Below, one piece after another: positions 7,222 to 14,558 of a DNA stretch of 14,558 nt. A model generated the notes under the pieces. That model was not told the DNA's origin. It saw only the letters and a list, made by a program, of their open reading frames with translations, and searched no databases. The stretch spans positions 1-14,558 of the forward strand of contig JAQIDD010000037.1 in the NCBI GenBank assembly GCA_027858215.1. The letters are read 5' to 3'. Made by a program: the position numbers and the translations under genes. Every line of letters begins with the position of its first letter. The first letter of the stretch is position 1. Origin of the DNA: Candidatus Delongbacteria bacterium (GTDB lineage: Bacteria > Bacteroidota > Bacteroidia > Bacteroidales > ML635J-15).

Positions 7222-7779
7222 TCATTTGCAACATTGACGAACAAAACCAATAAGTTCGTAACCCAGGAAAGCAATCCATTGAGATGCATATATGGCCAGC
7301 AGAAAAAAGACATAAGCGTAAAGCTGATATTGTTGTATATCCGGATGATGCTCAAAAGAAGTATAAAACTGGTTAATGTGATCATTCGTAAAAACGCCTC
7401 CGTCCATGTTGACGATGATAAAATCCACCACCGGGTATAACACATTTAAAACTGCAGTAACCATAAACCCCAATACAGCGAAAACAATCCTGTTCTTTAC
7501 ACTTTTTAACCACTTGTGCATGATGAGATTTCTAAGGGATATAATTGACACAAAATACAGGGAAGCCAATGTGATTATTGACATTGGATAATTTGTGTCC
7601 GGGATATTAATGGTGGTAATATACCTTATTTCACCAACATAATTATCAAGCCAGATAAACAATGTTCCGACAATGACGCTTGATATGAGCAAATACCTTA
7701 ACTTTTTTAATTTTAGATTGATCAAAGTGTAAACAAACCAACTCACCCATATCAGGATCAATGCAATTTCAATAATCAT
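7222..7779 (-). CDS. Small polytopic membrane protein of unknown function
   Basis: I do not recognise this 185-residue protein. By eye it has about five membrane segments: residues 2-22, 29-48, 66-84, 97-123 and 152-176. A more polar stretch at 124-150 (MDGGVFTNDHINQFYTSFEHH) probably faces one side of the membrane and contains paired histidines. There is no signal peptide cleavage site. Its ATG overlaps the stop of the HpnH-like radical SAM gene by four bases (ATGA). This suggests translational coupling and a shared job, for example as a membrane partner for that enzyme. The gene reads as an ordinary protein in this frame, while the overlapping frames are shadows. Confidence 0.7.
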   Translation of the reverse strand: MIIEIALILIWVSWFVYTLINLKLKKLRYLLISSVIVGTLFIWLDNYVGEIRYITTINIPDTNYPMSIITLASLYFVSIISLRNLIMHKWLKSVKNRIVFAVLGFMVTAVLNVLYPVVDFIIVNMDGGVFTNDHINQFYTSFEHHPDIQQYQLYAYVFFLLAIYASQWIAFLGYELIGFVRQCCK

Positions 7780-8687
7780 TTGTTTATCTTTTTATTGGCT
7801 ATATATAACATGTTTAACGGGGCAATATTGGCTCCTGAAAAATACCCGCAATATTGACAGTTCATACTAAGGCATGCTTTACGTTCTTCCAACACCGCGT
7901 TGTAATGCTTCACATTGTCCCGCCAATAACATTTGTTTTTATGGTTGCCCCGGGCATACCAGTTCAGCACAAAAGGGCTTACTTTCAACAGTTTTGGGTA
8001 TTTTTTCTTTGATTTTTTTATTGATTCGATAATGTCCTGCCTTGTATTTTCATCAAAATACACTTCATCATCTTCGCTGAAAGGGGTATAAAGCGAAAAC
8101 ACCAGGGAATCAATTTTGTTTTTGATGGCATATTCAGCTACTTCATTGATTTGATTGTAATTTTTACCATTCAATGTCATTAAAATCACAACCCGTTTAT
8201 CGTTGTAGTAATTTCCGGCAATTGCATCCATTATTTGCCGGCTCCGATACTCCTGGTTATAATCATCATTACCGTCAATTGAAATAAAAATCCGGTGATT
8301 GATGTGTTCAGGTATTTTGATAAGTCCATTGGAACAAATATCAATATAAGGAAACAAACCATTGGCCAATTCGATGATTTCCATCCTCAAAGCCGGCTCC
8401 CCTCCTACCAAGCACAATCGCCTGATTCCTTGATCATACAAAGAAGTTAACTTCGTTTTCCAGGTTTCAATGTCCACTTCTTCTTTGGGAATGTACTCCG
8501 GCTTTTTAAAATAAAAACACTGCCTGCACCTGAGATTACATTTGCTTGTCACATCAATTTCAGCAATGTATGGTTTTCTGAACAGCATTCTTTTGAGCTC
8601 AAAGTATGTTACATGACAAAGCCGGCGGAAGTTTATTACATTTCCTTTTTCCCACAATATTACCGGATTTTTAAATTTACTCCACAT
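7776..8687 (-). CDS. HpnH-like radical SAM enzyme with C-terminal four-cysteine site
   Basis: This 303-residue protein is a radical SAM enzyme with cluster motif SKCNLRCRQCFYF (Cys50, 54 and 57) and the SAM-binding GGEP at 95-98. FISIDGNDDYNQEYR is a further core landmark. The C-terminal region carries four cysteines, NKCYWRD (253), ACLSMNC (272, 277) and CGYF (280), which could hold an auxiliary iron-sulfur cluster in SPASM/twitch fashion. The overall pattern recalls HpnH, which adds adenosine to a hopene tail, and related enzymes acting on isoprenoid lipids. That resemblance is by motif and layout only. It sits 9 bases from the UbiA-superfamily gene upstream and overlaps the small membrane-protein gene downstream, so it is almost surely part of one operon. 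A lipid or polyprenyl substrate is a reasonable inference, not shown. Confidence 0.8.
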   Translation of the reverse strand: MWSKFKNPVILWEKGNVINFRRLCHVTYFELKRMLFRKPYIAEIDVTSKCNLRCRQCFYFKKPEYIPKEEVDIETWKTKLTSLYDQGIRRLCLVGGEPALRMEIIELANGLFPYIDICSNGLIKIPEHINHRIFISIDGNDDYNQEYRSRQIMDAIAGNYYNDKRVVILMTLNGKNYNQINEVAEYAIKNKIDSLVFSLYTPFSEDDEVYFDENTRQDIIESIKKSKKKYPKLLKVSPFVLNWYARGNHKNKCYWRDNVKHYNAVLEERKACLSMNCQYCGYFSGANIAPLNMLYIANKKINK

Positions 8688-8696
8688 AATATTACA

Positions 8697-9554
8697 TCAA
8701 AAGCATAAAGTTTTAACCGTTAAAACCATTCCACAAATCAAATAAACCAAACGATACGTTGTTCTGTATTTCAATCTTTTTTTTATTTCCGGCTCTAAAT
8801 CAGTATTTATGTGAATAAACAGCACTGCATGCACAATAAAACCCAATGCAAAAACCAACAGTTGAAACGCGTCAATGATCTGCTGCCAGAACAACACGGC
8901 CCAGTATAGATGTGCCACGACAAAAATCAGGAAAGAAACGTTTTTTGTGTTATTAATTCCCCATTTGACAGTGCTGGTTTTTATCCTATTAGATTTATCG
9001 GCCTCATAATCTATGATCTCGTGATGCAAATGACCTGCAGATATAAGTAAGGCAAAATACATTGAAATGAATAATGACACTTCAGAAACAGGGGCAAAAA
9101 ACACATAAGCAAAATTGAATTGCACAACAGCCACCAGGAAATGGATTACGGTTCCAATGATTGGAAGATGCTTTCCAAATCCAGGCATTCCATACAAAAA
9201 CCACAACACGAAAATAATAAAATGCATTGGTAGTGCATGGGGGTTCATCCACCAACACATCACAAATGAAACCAGATAAAATACGATGGTGGCAAACAGG
9301 TAAAAAGACTTTGGGAACAGGTTCTGTGCATTTAATCGTTGGTTATGCTTATCATGCGAATACCCAAGCCACGAGTTTGCCGTATATACCGACAACATGA
9401 GCACATAAGAAACCACTGAAAGCAGCAGCAAGCTTCCCCATTCAACATCCCCTTTGTCAGAAACAGCAAAAACAGCCCCCACAAGTATAAATCCGGTCAT
9501 CAACATGACCTCCGCCATTCTAAGGGCTTTGATAATTTTTCCAAACACTGTCAT
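8697..9554 (-). CDS. UbiA-superfamily prenyltransferase-like membrane protein
   Basis: UbiA proteins transfer a prenyl chain from a diphosphate donor within the membrane. This 285-residue protein has the family's all-helical layout of about eight to nine membrane segments. The second Asp-rich motif is well kept: DYEADKSNRIKTSTVKWG at 182-199, with Asp182, Glu184, Asp186 and the following Lys-Thr. The loop YGMPG (121-125) is in the expected place after the first half. The first motif, normally NDxxDxxxD, reads NSWLGYSHD (60-68), so only the first Asn and last Asp remain. This could mean a changed donor, reduced metal binding or another role. It sits between a GT-C-like gene and an HpnH-like radical SAM gene, with gaps of 13 and 9 bases. 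Confident on superfamily, not on reaction. Confidence 0.78.
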   Translation of the reverse strand: MTVFGKIIKALRMAEVMLMTGFILVGAVFAVSDKGDVEWGSLLLLSVVSYVLMLSVYTANSWLGYSHDKHNQRLNAQNLFPKSFYLFATIVFYLVSFVMCWWMNPHALPMHFIIFVLWFLYGMPGFGKHLPIIGTVIHFLVAVVQFNFAYVFFAPVSEVSLFISMYFALLISAGHLHHEIIDYEADKSNRIKTSTVKWGINNTKNVSFLIFVVAHLYWAVLFWQQIIDAFQLLVFALGFIVHAVLFIHINTDLEPEIKKRLKYRTTYRLVYLICGMVLTVKTLCF

Positions 9555-9567
9555 GTAATGTTAGTAT

Positions 9568-11286
9568 TTATAACCATTCATTATTAACCTGAAAAACAAC
9601 ATAAGTATTGTTTTCTTCAACCACTTTTAAGTTTTTCAGGGTATTGATTTCTTTCAGGGTTTTATCATGCTCATCCAAAACCATATTTTTATAAAAAATA
9701 ATGTGTGTCATGCCGGCCTCAACCAATTCCTGTAAAGCATTTTCTTTGGGTAAGCTGTCAATGTGCTGTTGGATGTCAATTCTGGATTTTGGGAAATACC
9801 CGTGTACCCCGTTAAACATATTCCGTTTGTAATAGGTCTGATGATTCATGTAAAACAGTTCCCTGTTGTATGTTAACATCCCCAAATCACCGCCAAAAAT
9901 CCGGTTTGAAGGCAGACACAATATAACACTGCTTTTATCAGTCGTTTGCTTGACAATTTTAACCCATTTTTTATCAGGGATTAAATTTTTTGCTTTTAAA
10001 CCATCCGCCAGTTCAATGTTTGCTTTTGTATGTATCTCATTTTTTAATTTTTCATGATTTGAAAGCGGGAAAGGATAAGGGATATTCTCCAGCAGGTGTA
10101 TGATCAATATTGCACCCAGAATTAACATTTGCTTTGTTTTCCCCATATTGGCCAGTGATTTATTCAATCCCAATGCCACCATGACAGAAAGCGCCAAAAC
10201 TGAAATCAAATACCCGCGATAGGAAAGCCTGACAACCTGTAAAATGAATATATTGGAGCTCATTACTTTATAAAAATAGGTGGATAATAGTAAACCCAAA
10301 ATAAAAACAATCACCCATGGCAAAAATTTCCTAAAATGCTTAACCATATAAAACAAGCCAAGGCTCATAAACAATGTACCAATAAAGGCAGATTTGCGGA
10401 TATCAAAAAATGAAAATAACAAATCAGAAGCCTTGTAATCTGAATGGTAAAGGATATTATTTGGCATGACACCAAAAAAATCAGAAATTTTCAGATAAGA
10501 ATATGAAGCTATGTCGTTCCATTTCCCGGAATCAGGCAAATAAAAATTCAAAAATCGTTGAGATTGAAAATAAAACAGAATAAATGGTGTTATCGCGATG
10601 GAATAAATAAAGAATACCCACAACAGGTGTTTTAATGTTTTCAGATTGAACTGTTTGAAATAGTCATGAGCATAAACAAAAAAGACCAGGAAAACCACAA
10701 ACCCATACACAAACACATAAAGAGAAAAATACAGTTGAACAGCCGACAACACAGTTGCAAATAATAAATAACGCCTCTTTTTGTTTTCTTTGTATCGCAA
10801 CAAAAAAACAATCGCCAGTACTGAGAAAAAATAGAACAACACATGTGCATCATCAAGATTAACAAAGGCAAAATTTGTGCATGCAAAAAGGAATCCGCCC
10901 AGTACGGAAATGCCCCATTTTTTTGTGTAATAATATACCAATAAAGATACACCAAAACTATTGAGAGTGAATATCGTAACCACAAAAAAGTACCAACTGG
11001 TAACATCACTACACCCCAGCATTTTAAAAAAATTAAATAAAGACAATAACCCCAAAGCGCGTTCGCCAAATTGAAGTATATTGCTTGCGGGATACAAGGA
11101 GGATGTCACGTTATTGCCTGAAAACAAAGCACCCAGGAAGTTAGAAAAATAATTACTTGAAGAAATTGTTAAAAGCGCATCGCAGGTACCACCAATGGTA
11201 TTATTCATTGGAAACTGCAGAAACAGCAACAAATAGGTAATCAGAAAAACAAAAAAAACGATTATTAATGTTTTATTACGCTTCAT
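9568..11286 (-). CDS. GT-C/YfhO-like polytopic membrane glycosyltransferase
   Basis: This 572-residue protein has about a dozen hydrophobic helices in residues 6-400, followed by a soluble C-terminal region of about 170 residues. GT-C enzymes use polyprenyl-phosphate sugars and act on the outer face of the cytoplasmic membrane. Supporting landmarks are an acidic pair at 145-146 (NLDDAH) in the first half, a loop near 250-290 (DSGKWNDIASYSYLKISDFFG) and VVRLSYRGY (351-359). The last occupies the place of the 'R.P.RF' segment seen before the last helices of YfhO-like proteins. The C-terminal part contains VILCLPSNRIFGGDLGML and MTHIIFYKNMV, as in that group. No close family name is evident. The gene lies 13 bases upstream of the UbiA-like gene and 29 bases after a small membrane-protein gene. 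Acceptor and sugar unknown. Confidence 0.65.
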   Translation of the reverse strand: MKRNKTLIIVFFVFLITYLLLFLQFPMNNTIGGTCDALLTISSSNYFSNFLGALFSGNNVTSSLYPASNILQFGERALGLLSLFNFFKMLGCSDVTSWYFFVVTIFTLNSFGVSLLVYYYTKKWGISVLGGFLFACTNFAFVNLDDAHVLFYFFSVLAIVFLLRYKENKKRRYLLFATVLSAVQLYFSLYVFVYGFVVFLVFFVYAHDYFKQFNLKTLKHLLWVFFIYSIAITPFILFYFQSQRFLNFYLPDSGKWNDIASYSYLKISDFFGVMPNNILYHSDYKASDLLFSFFDIRKSAFIGTLFMSLGLFYMVKHFRKFLPWVIVFILGLLLSTYFYKVMSSNIFILQVVRLSYRGYLISVLALSVMVALGLNKSLANMGKTKQMLILGAILIIHLLENIPYPFPLSNHEKLKNEIHTKANIELADGLKAKNLIPDKKWVKIVKQTTDKSSVILCLPSNRIFGGDLGMLTYNRELFYMNHQTYYKRNMFNGVHGYFPKSRIDIQQHIDSLPKENALQELVEAGMTHIIFYKNMVLDEHDKTLKEINTLKNLKVVEENNTYVVFQVNNEWL

Positions 11287-11315
11287 GATGCACGCTTTTT
11301 AACAGGCATTCCTAT

Positions 11316-11990
11316 TTATATCGTCACTAATATAAGCGTCAACCATAACACAAAAAACACCAAAAGTTCTATTCCTGTATTTCTTTGTGCCCAATCAAAT
11401 TTGCTTATACCCAAAAATGTATTTATGCGTTTAAAAATGCGATGCTGACTATCGCTATTCAACAAAAAAACAAACAATACAAACAACAGCCCAAGTCCAT
11501 ATATACATAAAAGCACCCATTTACCGGGGCTTTTGTCTTTCACAAATTTAGCATTGGCCTGCAACACATAGTTTACTTTTTCTTTGAAATTACCATCACT
11601 GGTAAAAGGTAGCTCAATGAGCTTATGTTCAGCATCGCCCTCAATATTGTAATCCTCAATATTCAGGATAAGTGTGTGGTTGTTAATATTAAAAGGCAGT
11701 TCATTTGCATCGATTGCATCTGCGGTCACCTTTACATAAATCCTGTTTAGATACGAATATTTAGTTTGCCATATCCCCTCTTCGTTCAATTGCATTGGAA
11801 ATTTCCGGTTGAATGGAGTAACCAAAACCAATTCAGGATTTGTTTTTTTTAATTTAGAATTCTGTGGTTCGATGGTAAGGTCTTGAAAAATATTAATTCT
11901 ATGCAAATACAATGATAATACAATCAGCACAGCTATTATGAGCGTTGTTACAATAAGTACGCGGTTTTTATTACATTGGATTTGCTTCAT
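11316..11990 (-). CDS. Small membrane-anchored protein with extracytoplasmic domain, unknown function
   Basis: I do not recognise this 224-residue protein. One hydrophobic segment near the N-terminus (11-28) is preceded by basic residues and acts as a signal anchor. Residues about 30-155 are hydrophilic and look like a beta-rich extracytoplasmic domain, with alternating strands such as RIYVKVTAD and HTLILNIEDY. Two further membrane segments follow at about 158-177 and 205-222. Its position directly before the GT-C-like gene (29-base gap), and 10 bases after a radical SAM gene, suggests an accessory part of the same membrane pathway. It may dock to the glycosyltransferase or bind its product. 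This role is inferred from context alone. Confidence 0.65.
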   Translation of the reverse strand: MKQIQCNKNRVLIVTTLIIAVLIVLSLYLHRINIFQDLTIEPQNSKLKKTNPELVLVTPFNRKFPMQLNEEGIWQTKYSYLNRIYVKVTADAIDANELPFNINNHTLILNIEDYNIEGDAEHKLIELPFTSDGNFKEKVNYVLQANAKFVKDKSPGKWVLLCIYGLGLLFVLFVFLLNSDSQHRIFKRINTFLGISKFDWAQRNTGIELLVFFVLWLTLILVTI

Positions 11991-12000
11991 AAAACATAGT

Positions 12001-13347
12001 TTATCGCATAAATATTTTTACAAGCACATTAAACACCCTCATAAACCAATACTTTCGAACATTACTCCAATTATTGATAACCCAAATGTACAGATAAAAA
12101 GTATGCTTAACACTTTTTGTTTCTTTTAATGTCCTGAAAAAACGGCGACGTGTCTGCTTTTTATTGAAATAATAATCATTGGTTGTGACGAAAAATTCAT
12201 TCAAATCTGCAGGCTCAACGTTTTTGGGTTTGAATACAGCACGCGTAAAGTCATATTTTGCCCAATCTTCGGGGTAATTATTTTCAATAATTCTATTCTC
12301 ATCCCTCAGTGTATGAAATATAGGGCTTCCCGGAATGGGGGTCAATAAAAATATTACGATCCAATCTATACCGGACTCATTGGTCTTTTTCAGCCGGGAA
12401 TGCATTTCCTCAATGCTTTGGTCTGAATCAAAACCAAATATTAAAAAGCCCATGACCGCTATACTGTAGCTGTGAATTATCTTCAGGCAATCTTCTAAGC
12501 TATAATTATCAAACACGCGCTTATTAACTGATTTTTTGATTGAGATTAAGGTATCAATCTTATCAGTTTCTATGCCGATGTAAAGAATTACACAACCGGT
12601 TTCTTTAAACAGCTCCAGTAAATCGGGATGTTTAATAATTTCAATGGTACAAAAGGCTGCCCACTTTTTATTGAATTTACTCAGCGCTTTTAAGATGGTT
12701 TTAATCCTGTCTTTATCCTGGAAGTTTCCCAAAAAATTATCATCTGTAAAAAAAACAACCTTTTTATCGATGGTTTTTAAGTCATTGACAATGTCCTCCA
12801 CAGGCCTTTCGAACCTTCTATGCTTATACAAGGAATGAATTGAACAATAGTCACATGCATAAGGACACCCCCTGCTGGTTTCAATACTGGCTGTTCCATA
12901 AGGGTATTTTTTGAACATACTTCTATCAGGCGCAACGATAAAGCGGTTATTGTTATCGAGATTTTTGTATGTTTTTTTTAATGTGTTATTCTCAAAATCA
13001 TTCAGTATGGTTTTCCACACACCCTCAGCATCACCGACAACAACACTTGTCGTATATTGAGTTGCTTCCTCAGGCAAATAAGAAACATGTATCCCCCCGA
13101 TAATGGATGGAATGCCATTTTCGTTGTATTGCCTGGCAATCGAATAAGCACGGTTGATTGATGAGGTAGATGAGGTTAAAGCTACCAGGTCGCAGTCTCT
13201 GTAGGTAAATGGTTCAAAATTTTCATCCACAAATTCAATTTCATATGTATCCGGCGTCAGAGCAGCTAATACTCCGAGAACAAGTGGTTCATTAAACCTA
13301 AACCTTGCAAATCCAGCTTTTGGATTAATAAGCAATATCTTTTTCAT
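12001..13347 (-). CDS. COG1032-type B12-binding-domain radical SAM protein
   Basis: The protein (448 residues) starts MKKILLINPKAG and has the Rossmann-like domain with DLVALTSSTSSINRA, IIGGIHVSYLPEE (82-94) and VVVGDAEGVW. The radical SAM motif is ETSRGCPYACDYCSIHSLY, with Cys161, 165 and 168. FFTDDNFLGN, LYIGIETD and GFLIFGFD are later barrel landmarks, and LLTPIPGSPIF and NNYPEDWAKYDFTR follow. This layout resembles the hopanoid-associated and 2-methylhopanoid-type enzymes (HpnJ/HpnP group) within COG1032, though I would not assign that function. The DxHxxG motif is not present, so cobalamin binding is not certain. The C-terminus is rich in aromatic and basic residues and may touch the membrane. 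It sits between the ABC exporter gene (84 bases upstream) and the small membrane-protein gene (10 bases downstream), which places it in the same run. Confidence 0.85.
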   Translation of the reverse strand: MKKILLINPKAGFARFRFNEPLVLGVLAALTPDTYEIEFVDENFEPFTYRDCDLVALTSSTSSINRAYSIARQYNENGIPSIIGGIHVSYLPEEATQYTTSVVVGDAEGVWKTILNDFENNTLKKTYKNLDNNNRFIVAPDRSMFKKYPYGTASIETSRGCPYACDYCSIHSLYKHRRFERPVEDIVNDLKTIDKKVVFFTDDNFLGNFQDKDRIKTILKALSKFNKKWAAFCTIEIIKHPDLLELFKETGCVILYIGIETDKIDTLISIKKSVNKRVFDNYSLEDCLKIIHSYSIAVMGFLIFGFDSDQSIEEMHSRLKKTNESGIDWIVIFLLTPIPGSPIFHTLRDENRIIENNYPEDWAKYDFTRAVFKPKNVEPADLNEFFVTTNDYYFNKKQTRRRFFRTLKETKSVKHTFYLYIWVINNWSNVRKYWFMRVFNVLVKIFMR

Positions 13348-13431
13348 CTGTTTTTCATTTTATCATCTCAGCCTGACAACAAAGGGGCCGTTATAAGCTC
13401 ATCAACATCGTTGCCTTTCTGGAGATTAATT

Positions 13432-14558
13432 TTACAATTTTCGAACTTCCCATTTCATGCTTTTGGGTTTTAATGGCACCACAATGTTTTTTGATATTGT
13501 TGACATGCCAACTTCTTTTTCGTTTTCATCTTTTAGGATTTTCAAATGTAAGGGATTAACATCAAAATAAACAACATTTCCATCATTCCGATAAATTCCA
13601 AAACTGATGGAAACAACAGTCTCATTAAAAAAATCTTTTTCAATAAATGCTTTGACCCTGTAAACACCTTTGTCCTTGTAATCCTTCAGATGTATTTTTG
13701 AGTTTCCAAGGTGATTTCCTAAAAACATATAATTCATATTGGAAACGATATAACCGATATCGTAGAAATCATCATCAAAAAACTTTTCAAATTCAAAATT
13801 GATGCTTATTGTGTCACTGGTATAAACGACATTACTTTCTTTTCGGCTTTCATTAGCAACAAATACTTTGGTTATTTTTATTCTGTCATTGACTGGTGCC
13901 TGGTTTAAATCCCACTTTTTAATCAACTTATTTTCAAAACCACTATCACTTACAGATTTTACACCTTCATCACTTTTGTCATTGACAGGTGGTGATGTTG
14001 ACATGGCATTTTCAAAATATTTCATTGAAATGCTAGAATCACCATAATCAGTAACCCTTCCTTTATCAAGGCATATTACTTTTGAGCACAATGCATTAAT
14101 ATCACTACTATTATGACTAACAATCACAATGGTTTTATGGGAATTAGCAAGATTAGCTATTTTTTCATAGCATTTCATCTGAAAAGAATAATCTCCCAGT
14201 GAAAGCACCTCATCGAACAATAAAATATCTGCATCAATATTCACCACAACCGAAAAGGCCAGACGCACATACATACCACTTGAATAATGTTTTACAGGGG
14301 TATCCATAAATCTTTTCATGCCGGAAAACTCAACTATTTCATCAAATTTTCTCTTGATGATGTTTTTATCAATACCAAACATAGCACCACTGAGAAACAC
14401 ATTTTCCCGTCCGGTAAGCTCAGGATGAAACCCCATTCCAACTTCCAATACAGAAGCAATGGTACCATAAATTGTAACACGTCCGCTTGTGGGCTCAGTA
14501 ACCTTACTTAAAACCTTTAACAATGTACTTTTCCCGGCACCATTCCGGCCAATTAAAC
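13432..14558 (-). CDS. Wzt-type polysaccharide ABC exporter, ATP-binding subunit (start outside window)
   Basis: The frame is open through the right edge, so roughly the first 45-50 residues are missing. The visible part begins inside the Walker A motif (GRNGAGKST). It continues with VLEVGMGFHPELTGRENV, typical of the Wzt/TagH exporters, then the signature HYSSGMYVRLAFS, Walker B ADILLFDEVLSLGD and the switch histidine in VIVSHN. After about residue 190 of the visible chain comes an added domain of about 160 residues with alternating beta strands (RIKITKVFVANES, SINFEFEKFF). This fits the Wzt C-terminal domain that recognises the end of the exported polysaccharide. The membrane subunit would be expected just outside the window to the right. 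This gene links the radical SAM run to lipid-linked glycan export. An 84-base gap separates it from the next gene, with no clear terminator. Confidence 0.9.
   Translation of the reverse strand, partial: LIGRNGAGKSTLLKVLSKVTEPTSGRVTIYGTIASVLEVGMGFHPELTGRENVFLSGAMFGIDKNIIKRKFDEIVEFSGMKRFMDTPVKHYSSGMYVRLAFSVVVNIDADILLFDEVLSLGDYSFQMKCYEKIANLANSHKTIVIVSHNSSDINALCSKVICLDKGRVTDYGDSSISMKYFENAMSTSPPVNDKSDEGVKSVSDSGFENKLIKKWDLNQAPVNDRIKITKVFVANESRKESNVVYTSDTISINFEFEKFFDDDFYDIGYIVSNMNYMFLGNHLGNSKIHLKDYKDKGVYRVKAFIEKDFFNETVVSISFGIYRNDGNVVYFDVNPLHLKILKDENEKEVGMSTISKNIVVPLKPKSMKWEVRKL

Noticed and set aside
7200..7445. 81-codon minus-strand frame overlapping the small membrane-protein gene
   Set aside because: It is a hydrophobic shadow of the 185-residue protein in another frame; the longer frame has the ATGA overlap with the upstream gene and continuous membrane segments.
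10641..11069. 142-codon minus-strand frame inside the GT-C-like gene
   Set aside because: It is nested in a long frame with clear protein character. Hydrophobic shadows are expected where T-rich codons encode membrane helices.

Overview
The window looks like an accessory region of a Bacteroidota genome, probably Bacteroidales, Marinilabiliales or Cytophagales-like. The evidence is AT-rich DNA, almost no Shine-Dalgarno sites, a FISUMP-domain lipoprotein, one TAnnTTTG-type promoter element, and long palindromic intergenic repeats of the kind I associate with this phylum. Every credible gene is on the minus strand, so transcription runs from the right edge to the left.

Layout, left to right: (a) 1-269, the 5' part of an IS1595-type transposase cut by the window edge. 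(b) 270-1184, about 0.9 kb without a credible gene, holding nested inverted repeats. (c) 1185-4136, two adjacent radical SAM genes: a methylthiotransferase-like protein with both iron-sulfur binding sites but no TRAM domain, and a lipoprotein in which a complete FISUMP domain is fused in frame to a complete COG1313/PflA-like radical SAM domain. (d) 4255-7153, two COG1032-type 'B12-binding' radical SAM genes; the second is split by a -1 frame change exactly at a U UUA AAA heptamer. (e) 7222-11990, a close-packed run: a small polytopic membrane protein, an HpnH-like radical SAM enzyme, a UbiA-superfamily membrane protein with a degenerate first Asp motif, a large GT-C/YfhO-like membrane protein, and a small membrane-anchored protein. 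(f) 12001-13347, a third COG1032-type radical SAM enzyme. (g) 13432 to the right edge, the ATP-binding subunit of a Wzt-type polysaccharide ABC exporter with its extra C-terminal domain, missing its first residues.

How the genes may work together: six radical SAM proteins of at least four architectures lie in about 12 kb beside a prenyltransferase-fold protein, a polyprenyl-phosphate-sugar-dependent type of glycosyltransferase and a lipid-linked polysaccharide exporter. I infer a pathway that builds an unusual lipid, polyprenyl carrier or lipid-linked glycan. Radical chemistry would alter inert C-H positions, UbiA and GT-C proteins would act in the membrane, and the ABC system would export the product. 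The FISUMP/radical SAM plus methylthiotransferase-like pair seems to be a separate unit with its own promoter. No substrate can be read from sequence alone.
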